Notes: a model not told the origin generated them from the letters alone. A DNA stretch of 64,000 nt from Opisthorchis felineus (GCA_004794785.1 SJOL01005865.1:675901-739900); one strand, 5' to 3'. Positions 47,501-52,656 are shown, counted from the stretch's first letter. A program made the numbers and translations.

Positions 47501-49604
47501 GGTTCTGAGGTAAGGCCGGCAATATCAAAACTATTGACAAAGGCAGCGGATGGGCTAATGGGTGGATTAGAAACGAAATTGGAGGAATTGAGGATACCTC
47601 CTGGCAGATTAAAATCAGATTCGTTCACAGCCTGATGCATACTGCGGGGAAGTGAATCTGCCAGTTGCGAGGCAATCATAAATGATGTGTTAAAAGAATG
47701 GGGAGGGGATTGTAGAGGACCAGCAGAGGACCTGGAAACTGACTGATCGTCAGAGACAGCCGGAAAACTATCGCACAAGGAAGTTGAAAGCATCTCATTC
47801 TGAAGAATGTGTGAGGCGTAATCCATGATGTTGCATACGGCACCACTCAACGTATTAGAGATGGAAGTGGAGACCGGACCATTCCGGGTTACACTCATAA
47901 GATCGTCTGACACAATGCCGGTGGGATCAGCAAAGGACAATGACGGATCCATATCGTTCAAGATGCCATCAAACAATGTGGTTTGTGGAGGGAAGACATG
48001 GTTTGATAATGTTGGACAGAAATTATCAGACATGGATGTGGATGCAGGGAAAGTTGTATTGCATGTATGAGGACGACTGGCACCTGCTGTTGAGGCCGGA
48101 GTGCTCGGTAAGCTAGATGTTGACTGAGACTGTGGCTGTTTGTAGGACATGTGCCCAGAGCTTAGTTGTTCAAAAAGGCTATCGTTGCCAATAAGGGAAA
48201 GATCCGCAGAAGTCTGTGCAGTCTGAGTAGCAGGCTCAAAGTTACCAGGAAGCTGATTAACAGTGGGAGGCATTTCAACACGCGGGTCCGTTTCGTTAGA
48301 TAGGCAGGAGGTAGTGATTGAAGTGGAACACACAGAAGTAGTGATGTCACAAACAGTAACCGCAAAAGAACCGTTAGTTGGATCAAGGGTGGGTGTCGTT
48401 TCCAGATGGATATTACTTGTATGAGACCGTCGCTCATGTCGGGATTTGTGTTCCCGATCTCTTTCTTTGCTTCGTTTTTTCTTTTTCTCTTTTTTTGCAA
48501 CCTCAAACGGCGGAGGTGTTTCATGGGTGTTGGAAGCTGTCTCAATAATAGGACGTTTGAAGATCTTGAGAGACAATTTGTTTGTGTCCGCAACCACGCC
48601 ATAGGTTGGTGTTGGTGACAGCCCAAATTCATCACATTTCCGAGACGGGGTCGTCCCATCGTACGTTGCTGGTGTGGTGGCACCAGATTCTCCCCCAGTT
48701 TCACTCGTGTCGCCACCGCCACCGCCACCGCTAACCTCGGGATCTCGATGCTTATGTTTCTTTTTCTTCCGCTTCTTCTTCTTCTTGTTGGGGGAAAACG
48801 ACCGTTCATCGTACCCTGGGTAACAGAAGAAATGATAACGACGAAATTACATGGTAACCCGGAGCATTATTCCGACACAAAGTGTTCGCCACCATAGACA
48901 GAATTTATCACAAGGGAAAATGAACTGGAGTAGGAAGTAATTTACCTATGTAAACACGAACATCTTTCGTGTCGTTTCTCAAATGAAGTCCGGCAGACTA
49001 TATGTGAAAGCCAAAGACGACAAAGTCTACAAGTGGAACCAACAAAAGCAGCAGTACTGGAAAATGCAAATTCGAAGCCCACGAGCAAACTTACCACTGA
49101 GTGAGTCTCGGGGTTCCACACACGTTTGGTTTGTCCATGCGGTCGGATTTATCTTCAGCGGTTCCACATGATCAAGCGAGGACTTCAGATTGAATGAAGA
49201 TAAACCGAGAAACCCCCTCTTATTTTGCAGAACCGCATAATTGTGCACCAAAACGCTTGTCAGTAGGCCAGGTAACCCATTGAGATCGATGCTGTCGCTG
49301 GACAAACCATCCTTAAAGTCACTAAAATACACACACAAACATGAAAAGTTTTCAAAAAAACAATAGCCTACATATTGTCGGTTGTTGTGTTTTCCAACGC
49401 ATCACTGAGTGCGGTAGTCAAGCCCGAATTCTGGGAATTTAGATACTTTCTTGTGCTATCGGTTAACTGAGGGTCCCATAACAACGTTTTGGAACTAGGG
49501 CCACTTTGCAATGGAGCAGGGAGAGGCAATTCCGGAAGAATATCGGTTAAGCTGACAACGGCGCCCAGTGTCTGGATGGGAATGCGGGATATATCGCCGT
49601 TCAT
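5484..49604 (-). CDS. NIPBL: NIPBL / Nipped-B / Scc2 cohesin loader, whole gene (24 exons)
   Basis: This gene encodes the large subunit of the cohesin loader. In other animals it pairs with MAU2/Scc4, stimulates the cohesin ATPase, loads the ring on chromatin in the nucleus and supports loop extrusion. Joined exons give about 2832 residues. In order: an N-terminal MNGD start and leucine/proline-rich MAU2-binding-type segment (1-80); a low-complexity region with two lysine/arginine-rich nuclear-localisation-like blocks (about 155-650); an acidic linker (about 735-810); a long HEAT-repeat body from about 960 to 2600, with hallmark strings such as MIRRVNDEEGIK, PLMEHPSETF and SLYSMLRGNR-like NLYSMLRGNR; and a basic/acidic tail. 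Assignment comes from recalled similarity to NIPBL along the whole length, plus phase-consistent GT-AG junctions. Odd points are a one-base phase clash at exon 7 and a possible extra exon at 7.6 kb. No canonical AATAAA was seen in the 1 kb after the stop. Confidence 0.95.
5723..5872 (-). CDS. NIPBL: NIPBL exon 23, basic tail (residues 2760-2809)
   Basis: The acceptor GTTGGTTTTCAG|GCT and donor TATGTG|GTAAGT are phase 0, giving exactly 50 codons. The peptide is basic throughout, ending RPSKKRRKRKRRYV, a probable nuclear localisation or DNA-contact segment. Confidence 0.8.
6679..6770 (-). CDS. NIPBL: NIPBL exon 22 (residues 2729-2759)
   Basis: The acceptor TGTACATCTGCAG|TC is phase 1 and the donor TCCAAT|GTAAGT is phase 0. 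It encodes LPARLRPVRTVVPQ followed by acidic KSSEEENDSEDSN. Sequence conservation is low; support comes from the splice sites, the phase fit on both sides and the tail-like composition. Confidence 0.75.
7593..7694 (-). CDS. Possible optional NIPBL exon (34 codons)
   Basis: A 102-nt open segment ends at a strong donor (GGTG|GTAAGT). It could start after CTGACAAAG, an acceptor with almost no pyrimidine tract. Phase 1 at both ends means it could be included or skipped between exons 21 and 22 without changing the frame. The peptide (including LLPKGSMLICVRSWKPYR) is not one I recognise from NIPBL. It may be an alternative exon or chance. Confidence 0.3.
11771..11953 (-). repeat. tRNA-derived SINE, copy 1, full length
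   Basis: On the minus strand it starts GGGAGGCGAGATGGCTCAGTG, has a B box GGTTCGAACCC, and then a body ending GGTGTTACAGCTGAAC. Flanks are ATGGAACTATCAA (11742-11754) and ATGGAACTGTCAA (11954-11966), a 13-bp target duplication with one mismatch. This is the best evidence that the unit mobilised as a SINE. Confidence 0.88.
12282..12402 (-). repeat. tRNA-derived SINE, copy 2, lacking its tRNA-like head
   Basis: It has the body and 3' part of the same SINE only. It ends inside the sequence just before where the B box would be, so it is 5' truncated relative to the element. Confidence 0.85.
13190..13420 (+). mobile_element. LINE family A reverse transcriptase fragment
   Basis: A short stretch reads LHGAKTAFDSVDQVIQRDCL then GVPDK and VNIVRSLLTS. 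This is the A-motif region of a non-LTR reverse transcriptase, similar to the copies at 18.1 and 56.1 kb. Flanking sequence from about 12.5 to 13.6 kb may belong to the same insertion but is too decayed to assign. Confidence 0.6.
14489..14889 (-). CDS. NIPBL: NIPBL exon 21 (residues 2595-2728)
   Basis: The acceptor GACCTTTGCAG|A is phase 2 and the donor CCAGG|GTGAGT is phase 1. It starts KIQRYSPTDSAKLWERPLTR and later has LVHDYLDFRKLILTIDPPGD, both conserved at the end of the NIPBL folded body. The rest is acidic and Ser/Gln-rich and probably disordered. Confidence 0.94.
15015..16000 (-). other. Unassigned protein-like remnants in NIPBL intron 20
   Basis: Several minus-strand open pieces in different frames have coding-like composition: ATLHLVDAQFYGTRVNARIR (about 15.7 kb), RVDFSLIDLINQMEQARLST (about 15.45 kb) and SRFQNFVQDIESRLIRPCIP (about 15.2 kb). 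They are separated by stops, so this looks like a decayed gene or mobile element read on the minus strand. No domain recognised. Confidence 0.35.
16380..18400 (+). mobile_element. LINE family A fragment: endonuclease and reverse transcriptase
   Basis: This is a non-LTR retrotransposon remnant in NIPBL intron 20, antisense to the gene. An APE-type endonuclease region (VSETKIQDAS, then SDHALVRSHFSLHFPGPRKVR at 17034 on) is followed by reverse transcriptase pieces (HHRAPGPDDPPSM, ELTREQQAGFYSGRVCDGQIF, EFVNIIRSVFSDF). Many frameshifts and stops are present. It is truncated at both ends and lacks the YADD box. Clade not resolved. Confidence 0.82.
18581..18770 (-). CDS. NIPBL: NIPBL exon 20 (residues 2532-2595)
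   Basis: The acceptor GCCTTTTTAG|CC is phase 1 and the donor GATGC|GTAAGT is phase 2. It has a run of glutamates (LGPLEEEEEDAQALLSRLES), then SRACVLLLTLKQYLKEVYSI. The last helix is a conserved NIPBL segment that leads into exon 21. Confidence 0.93.
18771..20109. other. NIPBL intron 19
   Basis: I see nothing beyond short chance open frames. Confidence 0.6.
20110..20563 (-). CDS. NIPBL: NIPBL exon 19 (residues 2381-2531)
   Basis: The acceptor CTGTATTTGCAG|GCC is phase 0 and the donor GAAT|GTGAGT is phase 1. It encodes LIYVADNLAHFSYQCQEEPL, then FVIHHIDLMVSMSGSGVLQS. An alanine/glutamine-rich predicted coiled coil follows (about residues 2435-2485), with heptad-like LKAALEAALAAQAEAEMRN. Confidence 0.95.
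20564..22149. other. NIPBL intron 18
   Basis: I see nothing assignable. Reads such as the 118-codon minus-strand frame at 20698-21054 have no recognisable motif. Confidence 0.6.
22150..22638 (-). CDS. NIPBL: NIPBL exon 18 (residues 2218-2380)
   Basis: The acceptor CCTTCTTCAG|ATG and donor TCACAG|GTAGGT are phase 0. It begins MRAIQGVSFSYRLQF and ends NLYSMLRGNRGQRRSLLSGL. The middle (about 80 residues, Ser/Asn/Asp-rich) is poorly conserved. The RGNR motif and following hydrophobic helix are typical of the Scc2 C-terminal HEAT domain. Confidence 0.95.
22979..23277 (-). CDS. NIPBL: NIPBL exon 17 (residues 2118-2217)
   Basis: The acceptor TTCATCCCACAG|GG is phase 1 and the donor CTTAGT|GTAAGT is phase 0. 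It encodes SLKEMGDVASGMGSVVAQTY, VRLTALSVVSTILRQGLIHP and VQTVPYLIAVQTD, all conserved in NIPBL. Confidence 0.96.
23278..25410. other. NIPBL intron 16
   Basis: No exon or element recognised. The open frame at 23458-23700 was considered and set aside, because exons 16 and 17 join perfectly without it. Confidence 0.6.
25411..25726 (-). CDS. NIPBL: NIPBL exon 16 (residues 2013-2117)
   Basis: The acceptor CTTTGTTGTAG|ACT is phase 0 and the donor AAAT|GTAAGT is phase 1. It encodes VRDQVFDLLMFFTEQ, ALAGLGFLSTRHHELLC and LENLLNFFLEEEKRMLDADS. The codon split at its donor rebuilds a conserved tryptophan with exon 17. Confidence 0.95.
25727..28406. other. NIPBL intron 15
   Basis: No recognised element. 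A GGTTCGATCCC box at about 26432 resembles a tRNA-type B box but lacks a foldable tRNA around it. Confidence 0.55.
28407..28915 (-). CDS. NIPBL: NIPBL exon 15 (residues 1843-2012)
   Basis: The acceptor CTTTTCATAG|AA is phase 1 and the donor ACCAAT|GTAAGT is phase 0. It includes RLVACLATLHLLTKVRPELM, VPLMEHPSETFIAQLEEDMV, CVACLGSVVNRVSKNY and ILRALFTVGLLCKHFD, all diagnostic NIPBL HEAT segments. Confidence 0.96.
29074..29170 (-). CDS. NIPBL: NIPBL exon 14 (residues 1811-1842)
   Basis: This is a short 97-nt exon. The acceptor GATTTCCAG|TTA is phase 0 and the donor GAGG|GTGAGT is phase 1. It encodes LLKKEEDEKVKPVEKACKQI and VDCLVQYIMRLE. An acceptor-like CAG further upstream in the same frame was rejected because only the TTTCCAG site keeps phase with exon 13. 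Confidence 0.93.
29749..29901 (-). CDS. NIPBL: NIPBL exon 13 (residues 1760-1810)
   Basis: The acceptor GTTTTTACAG|AAA and donor CGCAGC|GTAAGT are phase 0. It encodes KLVNEVFQTMWFSPVRDK and MNITDVVAACKDTGFEWFEQ, continuing directly from the NDEEGIK end of exon 12 as in vertebrate NIPBL. Confidence 0.96.
29902..30557. other. NIPBL intron 12
   Basis: I see no feature. Confidence 0.6.
30558..30929 (-). CDS. NIPBL: NIPBL exon 12 (residues 1636-1759)
   Basis: The acceptor TTATCTATTCAAG|CTT and donor ATTAAG|GTATCA are phase 0. This is the best conserved exon, including VPVRTKALRCLSAVVEADPD, STSVREAAVDLLGRFLGRKP, VSVRKRVIRILRDICLEQP and VKMIRRVNDEEGIK. These are classic HEAT repeats of the loader body. 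Confidence 0.97.
31036..31467 (-). CDS. NIPBL: NIPBL exon 11 (residues 1492-1635)
   Basis: The acceptor TATTCTTCCAG|TAT and donor TGCAAG|GTAATG are both phase 0. It contains ARRFYLAQWLHDCTKETERA near the start and CRYLASLRPFSQSFDVYLSQ at the end, both strongly diagnostic of NIPBL. An arginine-rich variable stretch separates them. Confidence 0.94.
31468..32096. other. NIPBL intron 10
   Basis: I see no feature. Confidence 0.6.
32097..32805 (-). CDS. NIPBL: NIPBL exon 10 (residues 1255-1491)
   Basis: The acceptor TTCGATTTCAG|A is phase 2 and the donor GCCGTG|GTAGGT is phase 0. It opens GEDDYRMIFENFVNDLL and NKPEWPAAEVMLSLLGSLLV, then VRVASVDYLGTVASTLRRDA, all NIPBL hallmarks. A long acidic and lysine-rich insert (about residues 1345-1450, with runs such as DEDDQDNDGKDAHDDGEE) lies between conserved helices and looks longer than in vertebrate proteins. 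The exon ends with LDRVQALRDAVLDYLAAEDA. Confidence 0.93.
32806..33694. other. NIPBL intron 9
   Basis: Exons 9 and 10 join in phase across it. The open frame at 32771-33070 is therefore not needed, and nothing else stands out. Confidence 0.6.
33695..33955 (-). CDS. NIPBL: NIPBL exon 9 (residues 1168-1255)
   Basis: The acceptor TATCCCCTCAG|G and donor CGCAA|GTATGT are both phase 2. It contains IQMLTALALLLVQSVIVLP, then a poorly conserved acidic spacer, then VINSYRNALRTAHTFLLVFL, matching the conserved helix pair of NIPBL. Confidence 0.92.
33956..34330. other. NIPBL intron 8
   Basis: I see no feature. Confidence 0.6.
34331..34667 (-). CDS. NIPBL: NIPBL exon 8 (residues 1056-1168)
   Basis: The acceptor CTCTTTTCGTAG|AA is phase 1 and the donor TACAG|GTGGGC is phase 2. 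It includes FFVENVSELQLAALELVTAI, EPHRKLIIEEILASLARLP and SSKRNLRNYR, among the most conserved parts of the early HEAT region of NIPBL. Confidence 0.94.
34668..35829. other. NIPBL intron 7
   Basis: It holds a 108-codon minus-strand open frame (35460-35786; includes NPIDRLINMGTTAEPALCFI). Exons 7 and 8 join cleanly without it, so it is left unassigned. Confidence 0.5.
35830..36068 (-). CDS. NIPBL: NIPBL exon 7 (residues 977-1055), one-base phase clash
   Basis: The exon carries LWRELAMERVMRSVNAGLTA, MPREVYVEDVIERTIQ and a CIYPEFDAAYRV segment, all strongly NIPBL-like. The donor AAAG|GTGAGT is phase 1 and fits exon 8. The acceptor CTGTATAG|G places the known reading frame in phase 2, but exon 6 ends in phase 0. 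Reading on from exon 6 meets a TGA after five codons. Removing one A from the five-A run (36060-36064) restores an acidic DEKADEHENK sequence in the right frame and makes the total CDS divisible by three. Confidence 0.88.
36069..37539. other. NIPBL intron 6
   Basis: Any micro-exon needed to fix the exon 6/7 phase would lie here. I tested the open segments at 36.5-36.9 kb and found no splice pair with the required phases. Confidence 0.5.
36407..36429. repeat. poly-C plus (CA)n tract
   Basis: A run of Cs followed by seven CA units in NIPBL intron 6. Confidence 0.85.
37540..38042 (-). CDS. NIPBL: NIPBL exon 6 (residues 809-976)
   Basis: The acceptor is TTTTTTCCATAG|TT (phase 1) and the donor AGACCG|GTGAGT (phase 0). 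It contains KSSEPVRRRRERVGFGTIP, a Gly/Ser-rich spacer, and then AELCRDAAKLNATRVANQIP and LLKFMTLLLFNVRDGAS. The last part aligns with the start of the conserved NIPBL body, before the first clear HEAT repeats. The donor is phase 0, while the next exon as written begins in phase 2. Confidence 0.88.
38130..38353 (-). CDS. NIPBL: NIPBL exon 5, acidic linker (residues 734-808)
   Basis: The acceptor GACGCGTTTCCAG|T is phase 2 and the donor GAGG|GTAGGT is phase 1. The peptide is hydrophilic and acidic, including GMDDDDEGPGGDSASGTEG and RRRRKVDDDEPFE. A second GT (CCTCC|GTGAGT, 38111) lies just downstream but gives the wrong phase for exon 6. Confidence 0.82.
38607..38980 (+). repeat. 5' LTR of the Ty3/gypsy element
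   Basis: About 374 bp, aligning along its length with 42681-43073 and 51283-51676. It begins TGTTAGGCAGAGTTCCGCAC and ends TGTTATTACA. It lacks about 19 bp present in the other copies, next to CATTGTGCAC. The sequence after it, ATTGGCGAACAGGAACCC, begins with TGG and may be the primer binding site, but I could not match it to a tRNA. Confidence 0.88.
39002..39945 (+). pseudogene. gag-like region of the Ty3 element, broken
   Basis: An ATG at 39002 opens a short helical peptide, stopped at 39109. The region then continues with a shift near 39290 into a 215-codon open frame. Its LSFDETVRTLFQIFGDQ and DADIKIQLLHRIE strings resemble the gag of Ty3 elements in flatworms. Near the end SSWNCGEWHFACYC resembles a zinc knuckle whose first cysteine is replaced by serine. 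Confidence 0.7.
40150..41030 (+). pseudogene. Reverse transcriptase region of the Ty3 element, broken
   Basis: Recognisable Ty3 reverse transcriptase motifs occur in several frames: a VPYAAL-like start, WAKRIVLVKKTKGTIRFCAD, YLQVEVEEESQELF and YLGFVINEHGR. At about 40660-40677 the catalytic Y-x-D-D box reads Tyr, stop, Gly, Asp, so it is doubly damaged. Further stops follow at about 40834 and 40987. Confidence 0.82.
41040..41320 (+). pseudogene. RNase H C-terminal part of the Ty3 element
   Basis: The sequence passes from the connection region (ECQRASDS) almost directly into KFHKMLYGRQFPLLTDRRPL and ALSRLTD. The usual first half of RNase H, with the TDAS-type catalytic Asp, is missing, an apparent deletion of roughly 150-200 bp. 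What remains is open from 41088. Confidence 0.75.
41380..42480 (+). pseudogene. Integrase region of the Ty3 element, broken
   Basis: An N-terminal zinc-finger remnant (FHKGHPGTNRMK) is in one frame. The catalytic core (WSRLHIDYAGPVGGRHFLVF, TIVPDNDSQF, SNGQAERFAYTLKRAL) is in another. All three D, D, E positions are visible. A TAG at 42043-42045 interrupts the core just before the glutamate segment. The C-terminal GPARWIRHKNQIRP remnant lies near 42410-42450 in yet another frame. Confidence 0.82.
42681..43073 (+). repeat. 3' LTR of the Ty3/gypsy element
   Basis: About 393 bp, starting TGTTAGGTGG after a short purine-rich AACGGGGAGT tract and ending CCGTTATTACA. It is closer to the copy at 51283 than to the 5' LTR, from which it differs by the 19-bp gap and scattered substitutions. 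No matching target duplication was found at the outer ends. Confidence 0.88.
43107..43147 (+). repeat. SINE fragment (B-box region) beside the 3' LTR
   Basis: GGTGGTTCGAAGCCGACC then TCTGCATCACGACTTC resembles the B-box and early body of the SINE. It starts where similarity between the two LTR copies stops. Short and diverged. Confidence 0.45.
43260..43470 (-). mobile_element. LINE family A C-terminal fragment, reverse orientation
   Basis: On the minus strand the sequence reads SGVTEVNSRIFRARAAFANL then RHGVRNGI. After a frame change it reads RMHKAAVKVVLLYE. This aligns with the region after the reverse transcriptase core seen at 56.55-56.76 kb. It lies just 3' of the Ty3 element in NIPBL intron 4. 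Confidence 0.65.
43835..44072 (-). CDS. NIPBL: NIPBL exon 4 (residues 655-734)
   Basis: The acceptor CTCACTTCACAG|GA is phase 1 and the donor CACAA|GTGAGT is phase 2. The peptide runs RRKNEVEDLQQWTVNYPTGT and later RVKRRKRLARETGNFDPDFV. It is a charged linker with a basic patch. Phases match exon 3 upstream and exon 5 downstream. The intron after it holds the Ty3 element. Confidence 0.83.
44993..45171 (-). repeat. tRNA-derived SINE, copy 3, full length
   Basis: It is a full SINE with head, B box GGTTCGAACCC and body. A target duplication flanks it: minus-strand ATTATGAAGTAA on the head side and ATAATGGAGTAA on the tail side. It is inserted at the end of an unassigned open segment (45172-45366). 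Confidence 0.87.
45172..45366 (-). other. Unassigned protein-like open segment in NIPBL intron 3
   Basis: An open stretch of about 75 codons with balanced composition (ERSGASPPQAFWDSIPLNVQ; LRDLVDHSYLLRDCFAHQVA) is cut by SINE copy 3. Before the SINE inserted it would have ended at a stop a dozen codons further on. Phases do not fit a NIPBL exon. It may be a remnant of a gene or an element. I do not recognise it. Confidence 0.35.
45408..45475 (+). repeat. Third relative of the 73-bp insertion
   Basis: The plus strand reads GTACGGTAGTGAAGCGTCAG then TATAAACAATGATGTTGTAG, similar to the body of the 56.66-kb insert. The simple-repeat tail is decayed. Confidence 0.45.
47313..48815 (-). CDS. NIPBL: NIPBL exon 3, low-complexity region (residues 154-654)
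   Basis: This is the largest exon, 1503 nt, with phase 1 at both ends. The acceptor is CTGTTACCCAG|GG and the donor AGAC|GTAAGT. It opens with a lysine-rich block (NKKKKKRKKKKHKHR) and then six glycines encoded by a GGC/GGT microsatellite. A second basic block follows, KKEKKKKRSKERDREHKSRH. The remainder is rich in Ser, Thr, Pro and Asn, as expected for the disordered N-terminal third of NIPBL. The basic blocks look like nuclear localisation signals. I saw no folded domain. Confidence 0.9.
49095..49321 (-). CDS. NIPBL: NIPBL exon 2 (residues 78-153)
   Basis: The acceptor is TGTGTGTATTTTAG|T and the donor AGTG|GTAAGT, giving phase 2 in and phase 1 out. The exon continues the N-terminal helical region: DFKDGLSSDSIDLNGLPGLL, then LTSVLVHNYAVLQNKRG. 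The general pattern of acidic residues followed by a leucine-rich stretch matches the corresponding part of NIPBL. Confidence 0.88.
49372..49604 (-). CDS. NIPBL: NIPBL exon 1 (start codon; residues 1-78)
   Basis: The first coding exon starts at the ATG at 49604-49602. The protein opens MNGDISRIPIQTLG and continues VVSLTDILPELPLPAPL. That matches the conserved N-terminus of animal NIPBL, the region known in the family to bind MAU2, and it is the reason for choosing this start. The exon itself begins at 49615 after an acceptor ending CACGATAG, leaving an 11-nt leader. The donor is AATAT|GTAGGC, phase 2. The intron that follows is only 50 bp. Confidence 0.93.
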
Positions 49605-49640
49605 CCCACGACGTCCTATCGTGAAAGTAAATGGAACAAG
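49605..49640 (-). promoter_or_regulatory. 3' splice acceptor just upstream of the NIPBL start codon
   Basis: On the minus strand, a pyrimidine-rich CTTGTTCCATTTACTTTCAC stretch leads to GATAG and then 11 nt to the ATG at 49604. This is an acceptor for either an upstream untranslated exon or a trans-spliced leader. I saw no matching leader exon, TATA box or CpG-rich promoter in the next kilobases, though weak ones cannot be excluded by eye. Confidence 0.6.
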
Positions 49641-51282
49641 AGTTAGAAAAAGGAGAAACCTGGCAAAAACAAATAAACTTGTTGCGCATTCAACAGTTGT
49701 TTACCGAAACTAACAATCACGTCTTGAAATAACCCAAGGGCGTAAGGCTTGACCTGCGAAACTCGGACCAAAAAACTATGTTGCTATGAAGGCCTCGCTT
49801 GATAAGTAAACCGGATTACCACGCCATCTACTAATGGATCAAAGATTGCTGGAACCGCTTAAACAACTCCGCAAACAGCTCATGCTGGGTTGATACATTC
49901 ATCGGGATTTTAAGTGAATCTAACGCAGAAAAGGAAGACCATAAAAATCGCATGATATTCAACCAGAATTTTCGTCAAAAACCACCAAGTTTCCGTGTTT
50001 TTAACAAAGCCAAAACGATGCGAGTTAGGACGGCCTGGTGTAGGACCGCTGAATGTCTGAAGAAAAGTAAGCGTATAAATAATAAACTTGTTGTAGGACT
50101 TGTCCCTTGTTACGTACATAAATTCCCTAACCACCCCGGCGTCACTACTGATTTGAGGCCTGGCCGTACAAGCAAACCATCTACAAAGAATACACATTTT
50201 TGGATAAAAATCGTCCAGGAATACTACCCTAGCTACTCGCATGACATCTAACTTGACAGCCTTCGTAGATGTGTACCGTCCAGGGCTATAGGAATCTGGT
50301 GTGGTCCGCCACTGGAAGTCCTAGCTTGCCAGGTCTTGCGTTTGTGTTCGTTGTTACCTCAAATCTAGTTTTGAATGTACTATTTCAATACCATATATGT
50401 GGTCCTTTAATAAGATATATTATTTACTGACATTACCATTAAATGTATTCCGCGCACAGAGCCCAAGCCAATGGGGGCCCACAAATGATGTTCCTGATTT
50501 GGGTTGCCGACTTGTCGTTTCAGTACTTCTTTCTTTATCCGACTTGCCTTATCTATCTACATCAGGCAGGTTGTTCTGAATGACAGACGGTGAGGATTGG
50601 CTAGATTGTACCCAAGCCTGAAAAGCGCATATTCCCCGGTCATTGCGCTTCTGGAACGATATTGAGTTCGGATGGGATGTCTCAGACCGGTGGTACAGAG
50701 CCCTCCGCAGAGCATACCACCCAACCCCACCACCTAGCTACATCTGGTATGTACTACTAATACGACCTATCATTCGCCCCATCGGAACAGGACAGGCTGT
50801 TCTGAAACATTTAAGCTTCAGTCTAAAACTACTGTCCCACGAGACAGTTGTCACTAGGCTGTCAATCCATTTCGATTGAGGAATTTGGTGATAGGTAGCC
50901 TTCTGCCGTTAGCCGACAATTACCACCCTCCCGGTAATTGCGATGACCAGGGTGCCATGCACATTGGGTTGTTCGGTTAGATGCTGAGGCAATGGTCGTT
51001 GTGCTGAAGCGCAGGAATTAACAGTAGCTCAGGTGCGATCCTCAGTTAAAAATCATGTCCACTAGTTAATAGGAGCGCACCGCTGTCTTCCCCTCGAGAA
51101 GGGGACTAATAAAAAGCAGTCCCGAGGTTTGGTGCCACACCAGTGCGTGATTGACCGTGGTCAAACCCTGGTTAACCATATACGGACGAAAAATACCACT
51201 AATGGCCTCATCAAAATCAACACATAAAATCCAGAGCTGTCCAATCCAAAGCTAGGTCTCTTGAGACCAGGTGGTCACACCG
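49616..51282. other. Upstream flank of NIPBL
   Basis: I saw no divergent gene, promoter motif or leader exon. Short open frames only. Confidence 0.55.
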
Positions 51283-51676
51283 TGTTAGGCGGAGTTCTGC
51301 ACCGATACCGTCTTACTGCTCGCAGTTAAACGTCGCTACGGCAAAGAAGCCTATCCCGCACGAGGTTGGCCAAAAGATCAGACCGCTTGCCGGTTCAACA
51401 TCAAGGCGAGCTCTGATTAGCCGAAAGTCTGGACACAACAGCCAATCATGATCCAGTATCCGTCGAATGCCGGTTGCCAATGCCGCATCCACAAGGCGCA
51501 AGAATTTTCAGAATGTTGTCACCGCATACACTTTATATACGATGCACTGTACCTGTGTTTTTGACCTGGTCTTTGACTTTCATACACATTGTGCACCTTT
51601 GGTGGTTGTTCTGACGGGGACCCTAGATTGGGAGGTTCAGACCGAGAAGTAAGCTGAAAAAAATGCCATTATTACA
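51283..51676 (+). repeat. Isolated (solo) LTR of the same Ty3 family
   Basis: It begins TGTTAGGCGGAGTTCTGC and ends CATTATTACA, and is highly similar to 42681-43073 throughout. No internal element sequence lies on either side. Similarity to the 3' LTR copy continues about 34 bp beyond the CA end. It sits next to a family-B LINE fragment. Confidence 0.87.
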
Positions 51677-51779
51677 CATCGTCTTATCCGGTCTGGGCAT
51701 CCGACGGTGGTATACCGGACCGTGCCATTTTCTCTCTCGCAGTTAACTCGGAAGTGTTGGGAGAGAGCTAGTCGTCCGC

Positions 51780-52270
51780 TCAAGGAACGTCCGAATACCG
51801 ACGGATCAAGCTGATAACCACATCGGCAGTCCTGAAAAGTGCAACCTTGGTTGAAATGGAACTGAAGAGGTATGGAATCAACATCGCGGCTCTCAGCAAA
51901 ATCCTACTGGCTGACAAAAGAATTTCTTGTAAAGCTGTTTATGTTTTTACTGAATCGGTTACCCCGCAGAAAAATGGAATCACGTTGTCGGTTTAACCCT
52001 GGCCAATCGCATCAAGAGAATGCTCGACAGAGAACCCCGTAGCACCAACCCATATATTGCTTCAGCACGCCTACATTGACAGGCCAAACCTACGAGACCA
52101 TGAGCAGTCAACGCTCCAAGGTTATGCACTGCAGACGACCACAAAGACAACTACGTCGAGGTCAATACCCTACTTCGATTAATTCTGGAAGCTGATAAGT
52201 TTCTTCTGGATGTTTTCAAAGCAAGTATACGATGAGACCACTCCCTGTGGCCAGGTGTTCTCGGACCGCA
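51780..52270 (+). mobile_element. LINE family B endonuclease fragment
   Basis: It reads TLVEMELKRYGINIAALSKI, LLADKR and, in other frames, VYVFTESVTPQKNGITLSV, matching the start of an APE-type endonuclease. The expected ET of the ALSET-type motif reads KI, so a catalytic Glu is lost. It is distinct from family A. The rest of the element probably continues at 53.4 kb. Confidence 0.65.
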
Positions 52271-52476
52271 TGATAACAGGACTGTCAACGTCAATGGTGA
52301 CTGACATCTCAGACCGTTCTATTCATGCGCTTGTTATCACCAGGCATGAGATTTTGCCTCGGAAAGCAACATACTGCCAAATGGTCATACGCAGCAGTCA
52401 CCTTCACCTACCCGATTACGTTATCGTTCGCCAGCGAGACGTGCGGGAGGTGTGCATCACATGAGTCATAAAAAAA

Positions 52477-52656
52477 TCGTTCAGTTGTAGCACCCTTTCG
52501 GTACCTAACTGCCATGCTACCAGAAGGAAACACGAGGGCTGGGATACTGCCAGGTTGCCCAAGCCTAGACAGGGGAAGTCGAGAGGCAGAGGTTGGGTTC
52601 AAACCACGAGCATTCCGGTCAGTAAATTCGCGCTCTAACAAATGAACCATCTCGCA
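52477..52656 (-). repeat. tRNA-derived SINE, copy 4
   Basis: This is a full-length SINE on the minus strand with a diverged B box (GGTTTGAACCC-type). It lies between the two LINE family B fragments. Confidence 0.86.
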
